From assembly GCA_035606175.1 (NCBI GenBank), contig DATNFW010000013.1:3309-67308 (forward strand): 64,000 nucleotides of DNA. Reading direction: 5' to 3'. Below the pieces are notes generated by a model, which was given only the letters and a program-made list of their open reading frames with translations, was not told where the DNA came from and made no database searches. Position numbers and translations under genes: made by a program. Below are positions 17,088-25,179 of this stretch, one piece after another (position 1 is the stretch's first letter; each line of letters opens with the position of its first letter). This DNA comes from JASHUC01 sp035606175. Lineage in GTDB: Bacteria; Pseudomonadota; Gammaproteobacteria; Steroidobacterales; Steroidobacteraceae.

Positions 17088-17708
17088 TCACGAACCGTTT
17101 GCTTCGGGCGCACTCGGGAGGCGCAGCAGGTCCTCCGGCGTGTCGATGTCGATGGCGGCATTCGATAGATCGATGCCGATCACCCGGTCGCGGGAGCGCC
17201 GCAGCAGATCGCGCGCGCCGCGATCGCCGCGCAACGCGCCGAGCGATGCGAAATCTGCGCGTGGGAAGACGGCCGGCACGCCGAGCCTGCCCTCGTAACG
17301 TGCGGCCACGATGTGGCTCGGTTCGCGGCGCCAGGTACCGGCGAGCCGCCGCAGATCGTCGACCGTGACCGCCGCCTGATCCGCAAGCGTGATGAGCGCG
17401 CCATCGCAGCTCGGCGGAAGCCGTGCGACGCCTGCGCGAATGGAGCTGCCGAGCCCTTCGCTCCATTCGCGATTGACGATTACGGAAGCACTGGAATGCC
17501 GCAACAGTGCCGCGAGCTCCGCTGCGTGTGCTCCGAGCACGACCGTGACGGCATGGCCCGCGAGCTCCACCGCATTGGCGACGGCCCGATGCAGCAGCGG
17601 TGTGCCCGCGACGCGCACGAGCTGCTTGGGCGAGCCGAAACGCGTCGAGGCGCCGGCCGCCAGGACGATGACGTGCAGCGCGAGTACGTCAGACGGCTCT
17701 CGATCCAT
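17088..17708 (-). CDS. MocA-like nucleotidyltransferase (molybdenum cofactor cytidylyltransferase family)
   Basis: A 206-residue Rossmann-like NTP transferase. The nucleotide-binding signature VIVLAAGASTRFGSPKQL is at about 13-30, followed by HRAVANAVE, VIVNREWSEGLGSSI and LITLADQAAVT, where the ADQ takes the place of the usual DMP/DQP metal motif. It ends with IDIDTPEDLL. MocA-type enzymes attach CMP to molybdopterin for the xanthine-dehydrogenase family. Being downstream of an XdhC-family gene supports that reading. The ATG at 17708 overlaps the preceding unknown gene by 20 bases. Confidence 0.85.
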   Translation of the reverse strand: MDREPSDVLALHVIVLAAGASTRFGSPKQLVRVAGTPLLHRAVANAVELAGHAVTVVLGAHAAELAALLRHSSASVIVNREWSEGLGSSIRAGVARLPPSCDGALITLADQAAVTVDDLRRLAGTWRREPSHIVAARYEGRLGVPAVFPRADFASLGALRGDRGARDLLRRSRDRVIGIDLSNAAIDIDTPEDLLRLPSAPEANGS

Positions 17709-18180
17709 CGGTCCGGCTCGAAATCCGTTTGTGTAACCGCCGCTCCTCGAGAATCGAATCGGCATCGACGTGGGCGGTGCACCGCCAATCGTCGACTCCG
17801 TAGCGGGACTCCGCGACGGCTTCCAGCTCCTCCACGAGCGTCGATAACCGCGTGAGGAGTTCCACATCGCGCGCGATCGTCTCGCGAGTGAAGGCAGCGG
17901 CGGCTGCACGCTGGGCCGCGGTGACCGAACCGAATTCGCGCCCGCAGTGCTCGAGTCGCCGGCGCTCCGCCTCACTCAGGTCCGACCGGTGCGTCAGGCG
18001 TTCGAGGTGACTCACGATACGGGCCGATTCCGATTCGATAGCAAACATTAGATATGATGCGTAACACTCTGATGAAACAGTGGCATTTATAGAATCTCCG
18101 GACTCAAACGCCGCGATAAATTCGCGCGCGCGGACGCGCTGCCCGGTGAGCTCGCGGCGGATGAGTTGCACCTCGTTCAT
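17689..18180 (-). CDS. Hypothetical protein between xdhC-like and mocA-like genes
   Basis: A 163-residue, mostly helical and charged protein with no signal peptide or membrane helix. It starts at MNEVQLIRREL, 13 bases after the XdhC stop, and overlaps the MocA-like gene at its end, so it belongs to the same operon. Heptad-like stretches occur around residues 55-80 and 95-130 (ETIARDVELLTRLSTLVEEL). I do not recognise the family. Its position suggests a role linked to molybdenum enzyme maturation, but nothing in the sequence proves this. Confidence 0.6.
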   Translation of the reverse strand: MNEVQLIRRELTGQRVRAREFIAAFESGDSINATVSSECYASYLMFAIESESARIVSHLERLTHRSDLSEAERRRLEHCGREFGSVTAAQRAAAAAFTRETIARDVELLTRLSTLVEELEAVAESRYGVDDWRCTAHVDADSILEERRLHKRISSRTDGSRAV

Positions 18181-18193
18181 GGGCGCTTCGCGC

Positions 18194-19312
18194 TCACACG
18201 GGCGCAGCCTGCCCACGTCGGCGACGCTGCGGCTCGAACGGGCCACCGCGGCGCTGATGCAGCCATGCGTGGATCTCCGCGACGATTGCGAGCGCGATCG
18301 CCTCGGGCGTGCGGCCGCCGAGATCGAGCCCTACGGGCGCACGGAGCCGTTCGCCGAATCGCTGCGCGTCGTCACCCAAATCGCTGAGCAGTCGCTCTCG
18401 ACGATGCGGCGGTCCGAGCAGTCCGACATAGGGGATCTGCGCCCGTGCCAGCACTCGCAAATATTCGAGATCCGAGGGCAGGTGATGGCTCATCACCACG
18501 GCCGCCTCGTACCCGCCGAGCTCGAGCGTTCGGTCGAGCTCCTCGGGGCGACCGAGCACCACGCGTGCGGCGTTAGGGAAGTGCGCGGCTTGCGCGTACG
18601 AGGGCCGGTGATCGTACACGGTGACTTTCCAGCCGAGGCGCGCCGCGAAATCGACGACCGGCATCGCATCGGGTCCGCCGCCGAGCAGGAGCAGCCGCGG
18701 TGGAAGCGCGAGCGGCAGCGAGAAGATGCGGGGCGTGCCGGTCTCGAGCGAATTTGTTTCGAGCCAGCCGGGCTCGCCGTCGCGCGCGGTGCGCGCGAGA
18801 AGCTCCTCGATGCGGGCGGCGAATGCGTCGGCATCGCGTGCGTGCGGGCCGGCCCCGGCGGGCAGTAGAGCGCGGCCCGCCGGAAGCTCGGCGACCTTGG
18901 ATTCGACGACGAAGGCGACGGCGGTGGGCCGGTGTGCGGCGAGCGCGCCGGCGAGGTGCTCGAGAGGCTGCCAGTGCTCTTGAGGACCGACGCGCGTCAG
19001 CAGGACCTGCATGGCGCCCTCGCAGCCGACGCCGAGCCCCCAGAGGGCATCCTCCGTGCCGCCCGTCTCGTAACGCACGACGCGCGCACCGCCGCTCTCG
19101 ATGACCTTGGCCGCATGCTCGCGCAGGTCCGACTCGAGGCAGCCGCCCGAGAGCAAGCCCGCGTATGAGCCGTCCGCGGCGATCGCCATGAGGGCGCCGG
19201 GCTTGCGATAGGTCGAGCCGCTCGTCGCGACGACCACGGCGAGCGCAAAGGCGCGCGCGGCGGCGCGCTCGCGCTCGCAGAGCGGCAGGAGTGGGGTCAG
19301 CTCGGCTTCCAT
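18194..19312 (-). CDS. XdhC/CoxF-family molybdenum enzyme maturation protein
   Basis: A 372-residue protein with the two usual parts: an XdhC/CoxI N-terminal domain (VVVATSGSTYRKPGALM near residue 28 and GLLSGGCLESDL near 52) and a Rossmann C-terminal domain (LLLGGGPDAMPVVDFA near 233). XdhC proteins bind and sulfurate the molybdenum cofactor before insertion into xanthine-dehydrogenase-type enzymes. No such enzyme is encoded in the window, so its client lies elsewhere. The ATG at 19312 was chosen because upstream frame content is non-homologous and repeat-derived. Confidence 0.88.
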   Translation of the reverse strand: MEAELTPLLPLCERERAAARAFALAVVVATSGSTYRKPGALMAIAADGSYAGLLSGGCLESDLREHAAKVIESGGARVVRYETGGTEDALWGLGVGCEGAMQVLLTRVGPQEHWQPLEHLAGALAAHRPTAVAFVVESKVAELPAGRALLPAGAGPHARDADAFAARIEELLARTARDGEPGWLETNSLETGTPRIFSLPLALPPRLLLLGGGPDAMPVVDFAARLGWKVTVYDHRPSYAQAAHFPNAARVVLGRPEELDRTLELGGYEAAVVMSHHLPSDLEYLRVLARAQIPYVGLLGPPHRRERLLSDLGDDAQRFGERLRAPVGLDLGGRTPEAIALAIVAEIHAWLHQRRGGPFEPQRRRRGQAAPV

Positions 19313-19374
19313 GGCGGAATTATGGCGCCACGCGCTTCGATGCACACTGGGTCTATGTACAGGTATCCTGGCCA

Positions 19375-19433
19375 TACGCGAGCCGGTACGCGAGCCGTAC
19401 GCGAGCCGATGCAGGAGCCGGTACGCGAGCCGC
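19375..19433. repeat. Five direct repeats of about 12 bp upstream of thrA
   Basis: Consecutive units TACGCGAGCCGG, TACGCGAGCCG, TACGCGAGCCGA, TGCAGGAGCCGG and TACGCGAGCCGC. They lie in the 235-base gap between the XdhC-family gene and thrA, and are not coding in either. They could be a protein-binding array or a slippage product. Confidence 0.85.
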
Positions 19434-19470
19434 ACGTGTGGCCGGCCATCTCGCCCTGAGCCGCCGTGTG

Positions 19471-19499
19471 TTGCGCCCCACGGACCGCGTCAGTAGAGT
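19471..19499 (+). promoter_or_regulatory. Possible thrA promoter
   Basis: TTGCGC (19471-19476), a 17-base spacer and TAGAGT (19494-19499) form a weak sigma-70-like match about 50 bases before the thrA start. In DNA this GC-rich the match may be chance. Confidence 0.25.
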
Positions 19500-19547
19500 C
19501 GCACGGCTCAATTTCCGGCCAGTACCGGCTTCAATGACCAGCGCTCG

Positions 19548-22070
19548 ATGCGAGCCATGACCACCGCTACCGCAACGCCACCCAAGGGGTCCGTGACGGA
19601 CTCGTGGGTCGTTCATAAGTTCGGCGGCTCGAGTGTCGCCGACGCCGATTGCTTCGCGCGCGTCGCCGAGATCCTCGAGGCCGTGAAGCATCCGCGCCTG
19701 GCGATCGTGCTGTCGGCGTGCCGGGGCGTGACCGATGCGCTGCTCAAGCTCGTTGCGCTCGCCGAGCGGCAGGATGGCAGCTGGCAGGGCGAGCTCGCGC
19801 AGCTTCGCGAGCGCCATGCCGCAATCGCCCGCGCACTGCTTGCGCCGGATGCGGCGCAGCTCTACATCGCCGCGGTCGAGCGCGACTGCCACGACATCGA
19901 GGGCATATTGCAGACCGTCACGCTCACCCGCGCGGCCGCACCGCCGATCGCGGATCTGATCGCGGGATACGGCGAGATCTGGTCGACGAAGCTTTTCCAC
20001 CGCTACTTGGAGTTGCGCGGCAAGCGGCCCGGTCCCGTGCAATGGCTCGATGCCCGGCGCGTGATCGTCGTCGAGTGGGGACGGCTCGGGCCCGCGATCC
20101 TGTGGGAGGAGTCTGCGCGCAACATCGCGCGGCTCATCGACCGCGACTTTCGCGGCACGCTCGTCGTCACCGGCTTCATCGCGGCGAACCGCCGCGGAGT
20201 GCAGACCACGCTCGGCCGCAACGGCAGCGACTTCTCGGCCTCGATTTTTGGAGCACTGCTGCAGGCGGCGGAGATCCACATCTGGACGGATGTGGATGGC
20301 GTGCTCTCGGCGGATCCGCGGCGCGTGCCGGATGCAAAGGTGATCGACTCGCTGTCGTATCTCGAGGCGATGGAGCTTGCGTATTTCGGGGCGAAGGTCA
20401 TCCACCCGCAGACGATGGCGCCGGCCGTGCGGCGGGGGATACCGATCTGGATCCGCAACACCTTTGCACCGGAGAAGCCCGGGACACTGATTTGCGCGCA
20501 CCCGGCCTCGGCGCTGCCGGTCAAAGGCATCACGACCATCGAGCACATCGCGCTCATCAATCTCGAAGGCGCGGGGATGATCGGAGTGCCGGGCACGGCG
20601 CATCGTTTGTTCGGCGCGCTACGCGAGGAGGGGATCTCGGTGATCCTCATCTCGCAGGGGAGCTCCGAGCATTCGATCTGCTGTGCGGTGCCGAGTGCGG
20701 AGGCGGAGCGCGCGGCCGCGGTGGTGCGCGCCGCCTTCGACCGGGAGTTGAAGGAAGGGCAGATTCAAAGCGTCGATGCCGATTCGGAGCTTGCGATCAT
20801 GGCCGTCGTGGGCGATGGCATGGCGGGCTCACCGGGCATCGCGGCGAAAGTGTTCAACGCTCTCGGCAGCGCCGGCGTGAACGTGCGCGCGATCGCGCAG
20901 GGGGCCTCGGAGCGCAACATTTCGGTGGTCGTCGCGGGCAAGGATGCGACGCGCGCGCTGCGCGCGGTGCATGCGGGGTATTACCTGTCGCCGCACACGC
21001 TTTCGATCGGGGTCATCGGACCGGGAACCGTGGGGCGAGTGCTGCTCGATCAGCTCGCGTCGCAGAGCGCGCGGCTGCGCCGTGAGTTTCAGCTCGACCT
21101 GCGCGTGCGCGGGATTCTGTCCTCGAAGCGGATGCTGCTCGCGGAATCGGGAGTCGATCTCGCGGACTGGCGGGGCACTTTCGAGCGCTCGGCTGCGCCC
21201 GCCGACCCCGCGCGATTCGTCGAACATGTCCGCGTCGACTATCTGCCACACAGTGTCCTAATCGACTGCACGGCATCCGCGGAGGTCGCGCGCCATTACC
21301 GCGACTGGCTCGCGAGCGGCATCCATATCGTCACGCCCAACAAGAAGGCGAACAGCGCGAGCTGGGAGTCGTACCGCGGCCTTCACGAGGCGCGTCGCTC
21401 GAGCCGCGCGCACTACCTCTACGAGGCGACGGTCGGCGCGGGGCTTCCCGTCATTCAAACTTTGCGTGACCTGCGCGAGACGGGCGATGACATCGTGAGC
21501 ATCGAGGGCATCTTCTCGGGGACGCTCGCGTATCTTTTCAATGCTTACGACGGGAGCAAATCCTTCTCGGATATCGTGCGCGAGGCCAGAGAGCGGGGTT
21601 ACACGGAGCCCGATCCGCGCGATGACCTCTCGGGGATGGATGTCGCGCGCAAGATCATCATCCTGGGACGTGAGATGGGGCTCGCGCTCGAGCTTGCCGA
21701 CGTGGGCGTCGAGAGTCTCGTGCCGGCGGGGCTCGGGGAGGGGTCCATCGAGGAGTTCATGGACCGGCTGCCGCGCCACGACGGCGCGATGCTCGAGCGG
21801 CTCAAAGCTGCGCGTTCGCGGCAGAGGGTGCTGCGCTACATCGGCCGTCTGACCGCCGATGGGCGGGCCACGGTCGGGCTGGCGGAGCTCGATGCGAAGC
21901 ATCCCTTCGCAAACATCGCGCTCACCGACAATGTGGTGCGGTTTGCGACCGGGCGCTACTGCGACAACCCGCTCATCGTGCAGGGCCCCGGTGCAGGGCC
22001 TGAGGTGACGGCGGGCGGCGTGTTTGCGGATTTGCTGCGGTTGTCGACCTATCTGGGGGCCCGCATGTGA
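19548..22070 (+). CDS. thrA: Bifunctional aspartate kinase/homoserine dehydrogenase
   Basis: An 840-residue fusion that performs the first and third steps of the aspartate pathway to threonine. The aspartate kinase part has KFGGSSVAD near residue 25, FSASIFGALL near 230 and two ACT-like regulatory segments (INLEGAGMIGVPGTA and ELAIMAVVGDGMAGSPG, about 345-460). The homoserine dehydrogenase part starts near 485 (IGVIGPGTVGRVLLDQL) and includes TPNKKANS and the active-site region EATVGAGLPVI. ThrA-like rather than MetL-like function is inferred from its thrBC neighbours. Two in-frame ATGs (19548 and 19557) are possible. The stop overlaps thrB (GTGA). Confidence 0.95.
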   Translation: MRAMTTATATPPKGSVTDSWVVHKFGGSSVADADCFARVAEILEAVKHPRLAIVLSACRGVTDALLKLVALAERQDGSWQGELAQLRERHAAIARALLAPDAAQLYIAAVERDCHDIEGILQTVTLTRAAAPPIADLIAGYGEIWSTKLFHRYLELRGKRPGPVQWLDARRVIVVEWGRLGPAILWEESARNIARLIDRDFRGTLVVTGFIAANRRGVQTTLGRNGSDFSASIFGALLQAAEIHIWTDVDGVLSADPRRVPDAKVIDSLSYLEAMELAYFGAKVIHPQTMAPAVRRGIPIWIRNTFAPEKPGTLICAHPASALPVKGITTIEHIALINLEGAGMIGVPGTAHRLFGALREEGISVILISQGSSEHSICCAVPSAEAERAAAVVRAAFDRELKEGQIQSVDADSELAIMAVVGDGMAGSPGIAAKVFNALGSAGVNVRAIAQGASERNISVVVAGKDATRALRAVHAGYYLSPHTLSIGVIGPGTVGRVLLDQLASQSARLRREFQLDLRVRGILSSKRMLLAESGVDLADWRGTFERSAAPADPARFVEHVRVDYLPHSVLIDCTASAEVARHYRDWLASGIHIVTPNKKANSASWESYRGLHEARRSSRAHYLYEATVGAGLPVIQTLRDLRETGDDIVSIEGIFSGTLAYLFNAYDGSKSFSDIVREARERGYTEPDPRDDLSGMDVARKIIILGREMGLALELADVGVESLVPAGLGEGSIEEFMDRLPRHDGAMLERLKAARSRQRVLRYIGRLTADGRATVGLAELDAKHPFANIALTDNVVRFATGRYCDNPLIVQGPGAGPEVTAGGVFADLLRLSTYLGARM

Positions 22071-23065
22071 GCGCCTCGCACTCCAACCCGCCGCCCGGCG
22101 CGCTGGGCAGCGCCCGGGACGGCGGGGGCGCGCGAACGCGCGCGACGGCGTTCGCGCCGGCGTCCGTGGGCAACGTCGCGATCGGCTTCGACATCCTCGG
22201 CTTTGCCGTGAGCGCGCTCGGGGATCGGGTGACCGTCACCCGCCGAGCCGGTCGCGCGGTCACGATCAGCGACATCCGCGGCGTGCAAGCGGAGCTGCCT
22301 TCGGACCCCGAGCGCAACACTGCCGGGCGAGCGCTGCTTGCCATGCACGCAGCGCTCGGCCTCGACTTCGGGATCGACATGCAGATCGAGAAGGGCATTC
22401 CGCTCGGCTCGGGGCTCGGCGGCTCGGCCGCCTCGGCGGTCGGGGCCGTCGTTGCCGCCAATGCGCTCCTCGATGAGCCGCGCTCGCAGCTCGAGCTGCT
22501 GAAATTCGCGATGGAGGGCGAGGCAGTTGCGAGCGGCTCGCTGCATGTCGACAACATCGCCCCCTCGCTCTACGGCGGACTGGTGCTGACCGTCGGCATC
22601 GACCATCCCCGCGTCAAGCGCATCCCGGTCCCGGCGGGAGTGCGCGCGGTGATCGTGCATCCACACATGTTTCTGTCGACGAAGCAGGCGCGCGCGATCC
22701 TGAGCCGCAGCGTCGACCTCTCGGACTTCGTCTGGCAAACGGCGAATCTCGCGGGGTTCATCTCCGGCTGCTACACGGACGACCTCGACATGATCCGCGC
22801 CTCTTTCGAGGACGTGGTGATCGAGCGGCAGCGCCAGGCGCTCATTCCCGGATTTGCGGAAGTGCGACGCGCTGCGATGCAGGCCGGTGCGCTCGGCTGC
22901 TCGATCTCGGGGGCGGGACCGGCGATGTTTGCCTGGGCGCCCGAGCCCAACGCCGCGGCCGTTCGCGAGGCGATGCGGGCGGAGCTCACGCAGCGGAAGA
23001 TCGAGATCGACGATTGGATCGTCGAGATCGGCGGCGAGGGCGCGCGCATCATGGCGGTCGCATGA
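22067..23065 (+). CDS. thrB: Homoserine kinase
   Basis: A 332-residue GHMP kinase that phosphorylates homoserine. The N-terminal strand ATAFAPASVGNVAIGFDILGFAV begins near residue 25 after a low-complexity leader. The ATP loop is PLGSGLGGSAASAVGAV (about 112-128), and the C-terminal GHMP motif is GCSISGAGPAMFA near 285. It starts at GTG overlapping the thrA stop by four bases and ends overlapping thrC (ATGA), giving a fully coupled thrABC operon. Confidence 0.95.
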   Translation: MSASHSNPPPGALGSARDGGGARTRATAFAPASVGNVAIGFDILGFAVSALGDRVTVTRRAGRAVTISDIRGVQAELPSDPERNTAGRALLAMHAALGLDFGIDMQIEKGIPLGSGLGGSAASAVGAVVAANALLDEPRSQLELLKFAMEGEAVASGSLHVDNIAPSLYGGLVLTVGIDHPRVKRIPVPAGVRAVIVHPHMFLSTKQARAILSRSVDLSDFVWQTANLAGFISGCYTDDLDMIRASFEDVVIERQRQALIPGFAEVRRAAMQAGALGCSISGAGPAMFAWAPEPNAAAVREAMRAELTQRKIEIDDWIVEIGGEGARIMAVA

Positions 23066-24495
23066 GTGCGCCGCGCATCGCGGTCGGCAGTCGTGCGAGT
23101 CCGCCGCGATTCTTGAGCACGCGCGACGCCGCGCGAGCGGCCGGTTTCGTCGAGGCGCTCGAGCAGGGGCTCGCGCCGGACGGCGGTCTCTACGTCCCCG
23201 CTCAATGGCCGGCATTCTCGCCGGAGGCGCTGGCGAGCGAGGCGCTGGCGAGCGAGGCGCTGGCGAGCGATGCGCTGGCGAGCGATGCGCCGGCGACCGG
23301 CGTGATGGCGACCGACAGGTTCACCTCGGCGCGCGGCCTGGTGCGGCTCGCCCGCGCGATGCTGAGGCCGTTCGCTGCCGGCAGCGCTCTCGAGGACGAC
23401 GTGCCGGCGATCGCCGAGGAGGCATTCACTTTCGCCGCGCCGCTCGTGCCGCTCGAGCCGGACGGCGCGCTCTCCGTGCTCGAGCTGTTTCACGGCCCGA
23501 CGGGCGCATTCAAGGATTTCGGCGCGCGCTTCCTCGCGGCGAGTCTCGCGAGGCTACGCGAGCGCGGCGTCGGGCGTCCTCTCACGATACTTGTCGCGAC
23601 CTCGGGCGACACAGGCGGAGCCGTGGCTGCCGCGTTCCATCGTCGCGCGGGCATCGAGGTCGCGGTGCTCTATCCAAAGGGGCTCGTCTCGCCGACCCAG
23701 GAGCGCCAGCTCACCTGCTGGGGCGAGAACGTGCGGACGTTTGCGGTGCGCGGCACGTTCGACGACTGCCAGCGCCTCGTGAAGGAAGCCTTTCTCGATC
23801 GCGAGCTCTCATCCGCGCGCACGCTCTCCTCCGCGAACAGCATCAATCTCGGTCGCCTGCTTCCGCAGACCGTCTACTACGCCGCGGCGAGCCTCGCGGT
23901 CCGGCGCGTGCATGGTGAGCCCGCCTCGTTCGTCATTCCGAGCGGCAATCTCGGCAATTCGCTTGCCTGCCTCTGGGCTCGTCGGCTCGGGCTGCCGATC
24001 GCCGATGTCGTGCTGGCGCACAATGCCAATCGCGCCGTGCCCGAATTTCTGCGAACCGGTACGTGGTCGCCGCGCCCGAGCATCGCTACGCTCGCCTCCG
24101 CGATGGACGTGGGCAATCCGAGCAATCTCGAGCGGCTACGCTCCCTATACCCCGATTTCGATGCACTGCGCGGCGCCGTGACGGCCGATACGGTCGACGA
24201 TGAGCGCATTCGCGCGCGCATCCGTACGGGCTTCGAGCAATATGGGCAGATCTGGTGCCCTCACACGGCAACGGCTGCCGAAGTGTTCGAGCGCCTGCCC
24301 GCCGCCAGGCGCCGTCGAGGACGCTGGGTGATCGTCGCGACCGCTCAGGCGGCCAAATTCAGGGAGATCGTCGAGCCGCTCATTGGGCAGAGCGTGCCGA
24401 TGCCGCAGGCGCTGGCGGAGCTGTATTCGCGTCCGACAACCTGCACCGACATCGCGCCGACGCTTGCTTCGCTGCGCGATGCGCTGGCCGCGTGA
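23062..24495 (+). CDS. thrC: Threonine synthase
   Basis: A 477-residue PLP enzyme that converts O-phosphohomoserine to threonine. The N-terminal domain has FLSTRDAARAAGF and LAPDGGLYVP, the PLP lysine is in FHGPTGAFKDFGARF (about 150), and the phosphate loop is ATSGDTGGAVAAAF (about 180). SANSINLGRLLPQ and IPSGNLGN also match the family. An extra stretch of five-residue (E/D)ALAS repeats at about residues 55-84 lies on the loop after the N-terminal domain. The ATG overlaps the thrB stop. Confidence 0.95.
   Translation: MSAPRIAVGSRASPPRFLSTRDAARAAGFVEALEQGLAPDGGLYVPAQWPAFSPEALASEALASEALASDALASDAPATGVMATDRFTSARGLVRLARAMLRPFAAGSALEDDVPAIAEEAFTFAAPLVPLEPDGALSVLELFHGPTGAFKDFGARFLAASLARLRERGVGRPLTILVATSGDTGGAVAAAFHRRAGIEVAVLYPKGLVSPTQERQLTCWGENVRTFAVRGTFDDCQRLVKEAFLDRELSSARTLSSANSINLGRLLPQTVYYAAASLAVRRVHGEPASFVIPSGNLGNSLACLWARRLGLPIADVVLAHNANRAVPEFLRTGTWSPRPSIATLASAMDVGNPSNLERLRSLYPDFDALRGAVTADTVDDERIRARIRTGFEQYGQIWCPHTATAAEVFERLPAARRRRGRWVIVATAQAAKFREIVEPLIGQSVPMPQALAELYSRPTTCTDIAPTLASLRDALAA
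23224..23313. repeat. Six 15-bp tandem repeats inside thrC
   Basis: Three copies of GAGGCGCTGGCGAGC, a near copy starting GAT, and two more diverged copies, all in frame. They add the residues (E/D)ALAS repeatedly. Later units are progressively more diverged, as expected for an old expansion followed by point changes. Confidence 0.92.
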
Positions 24496-24537
24496 TCGTC
24501 CCCGCCGCGCTCTGCTTGAGCTGAGAGAAAGCCCCGC

Positions 24538-25149
24538 ATGAAACTGCTTTCCGACCTGCCGCCGCTCACCTGGGCGCTCGTCGTGTGCGCACTCGCGGTC
24601 GGTTGGGCGCTGTCGTGGCTCGTGCGCTGGTATTTGAAACGTAGCGCTCGCAAGGCGCTCATCACGGCGATCACGGGCGTCGCGCTCGATCACTTGATCG
24701 ATGTGCTCGTACCCGACGGCATGGGCAGCTCCTTTCACGTGGACTTTCTGCTGCTCACGACCCGTGGAGTGGTAGTGATCGATCTGCGCGACGTAGCGGG
24801 GAATGTCTTCGGCGGCGATCAAATGAACGAGTGGACGGTGATGGACGGAGCGCATCGCTTCACGTTCGTCAATCCGCAGAGCTCGCTCTACGACCGGGTC
24901 GCCGCCGTGAAGGCGCTCGCGGGCGAGATGCCAGTCGAGGGACGTATCGTCTTCACTCGCCGGGCGCGTTTCCCGAAGGGCCTGCCGAAGTGGACACTCA
25001 TGATCGACTCGCTGCGCACCGAGTTCCCGGCGGCCGACTCATCGCTGCTCGCGAGCGTTACCGGACGATTCGGGGACAGCTGGAGCCAGATCAAGAGCTC
25101 GACCAGCCCGAGCTCGCTCGCGCAGCCTCGGCCCGTCGCAGTCACCTGA
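24538..25149 (+). CDS. Membrane-anchored NERD-domain protein
   Basis: A 203-residue protein with one N-terminal membrane helix (LTWALVVCALAVGWALSWLV) followed by a cytoplasmic domain that matches nuclease-related NERD proteins: FHVDFLLLTTRGVVVIDLRDV near 70-90, then a PxxSLYDRVAAVKAL segment and IVFTRRARFPKG. NERD domains are related to restriction-endonuclease folds, with the D...(D/E)xK-type core here reading D...D-L-R. The biological role is unknown. It lies 42 bases after thrC on the same strand. Confidence 0.75.
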   Translation: MKLLSDLPPLTWALVVCALAVGWALSWLVRWYLKRSARKALITAITGVALDHLIDVLVPDGMGSSFHVDFLLLTTRGVVVIDLRDVAGNVFGGDQMNEWTVMDGAHRFTFVNPQSSLYDRVAAVKALAGEMPVEGRIVFTRRARFPKGLPKWTLMIDSLRTEFPAADSSLLASVTGRFGDSWSQIKSSTSPSSLAQPRPVAVT

Positions 25150-25179
25150 TATCCGTGCCCGTCCCAGGCGTGCGTCCGT

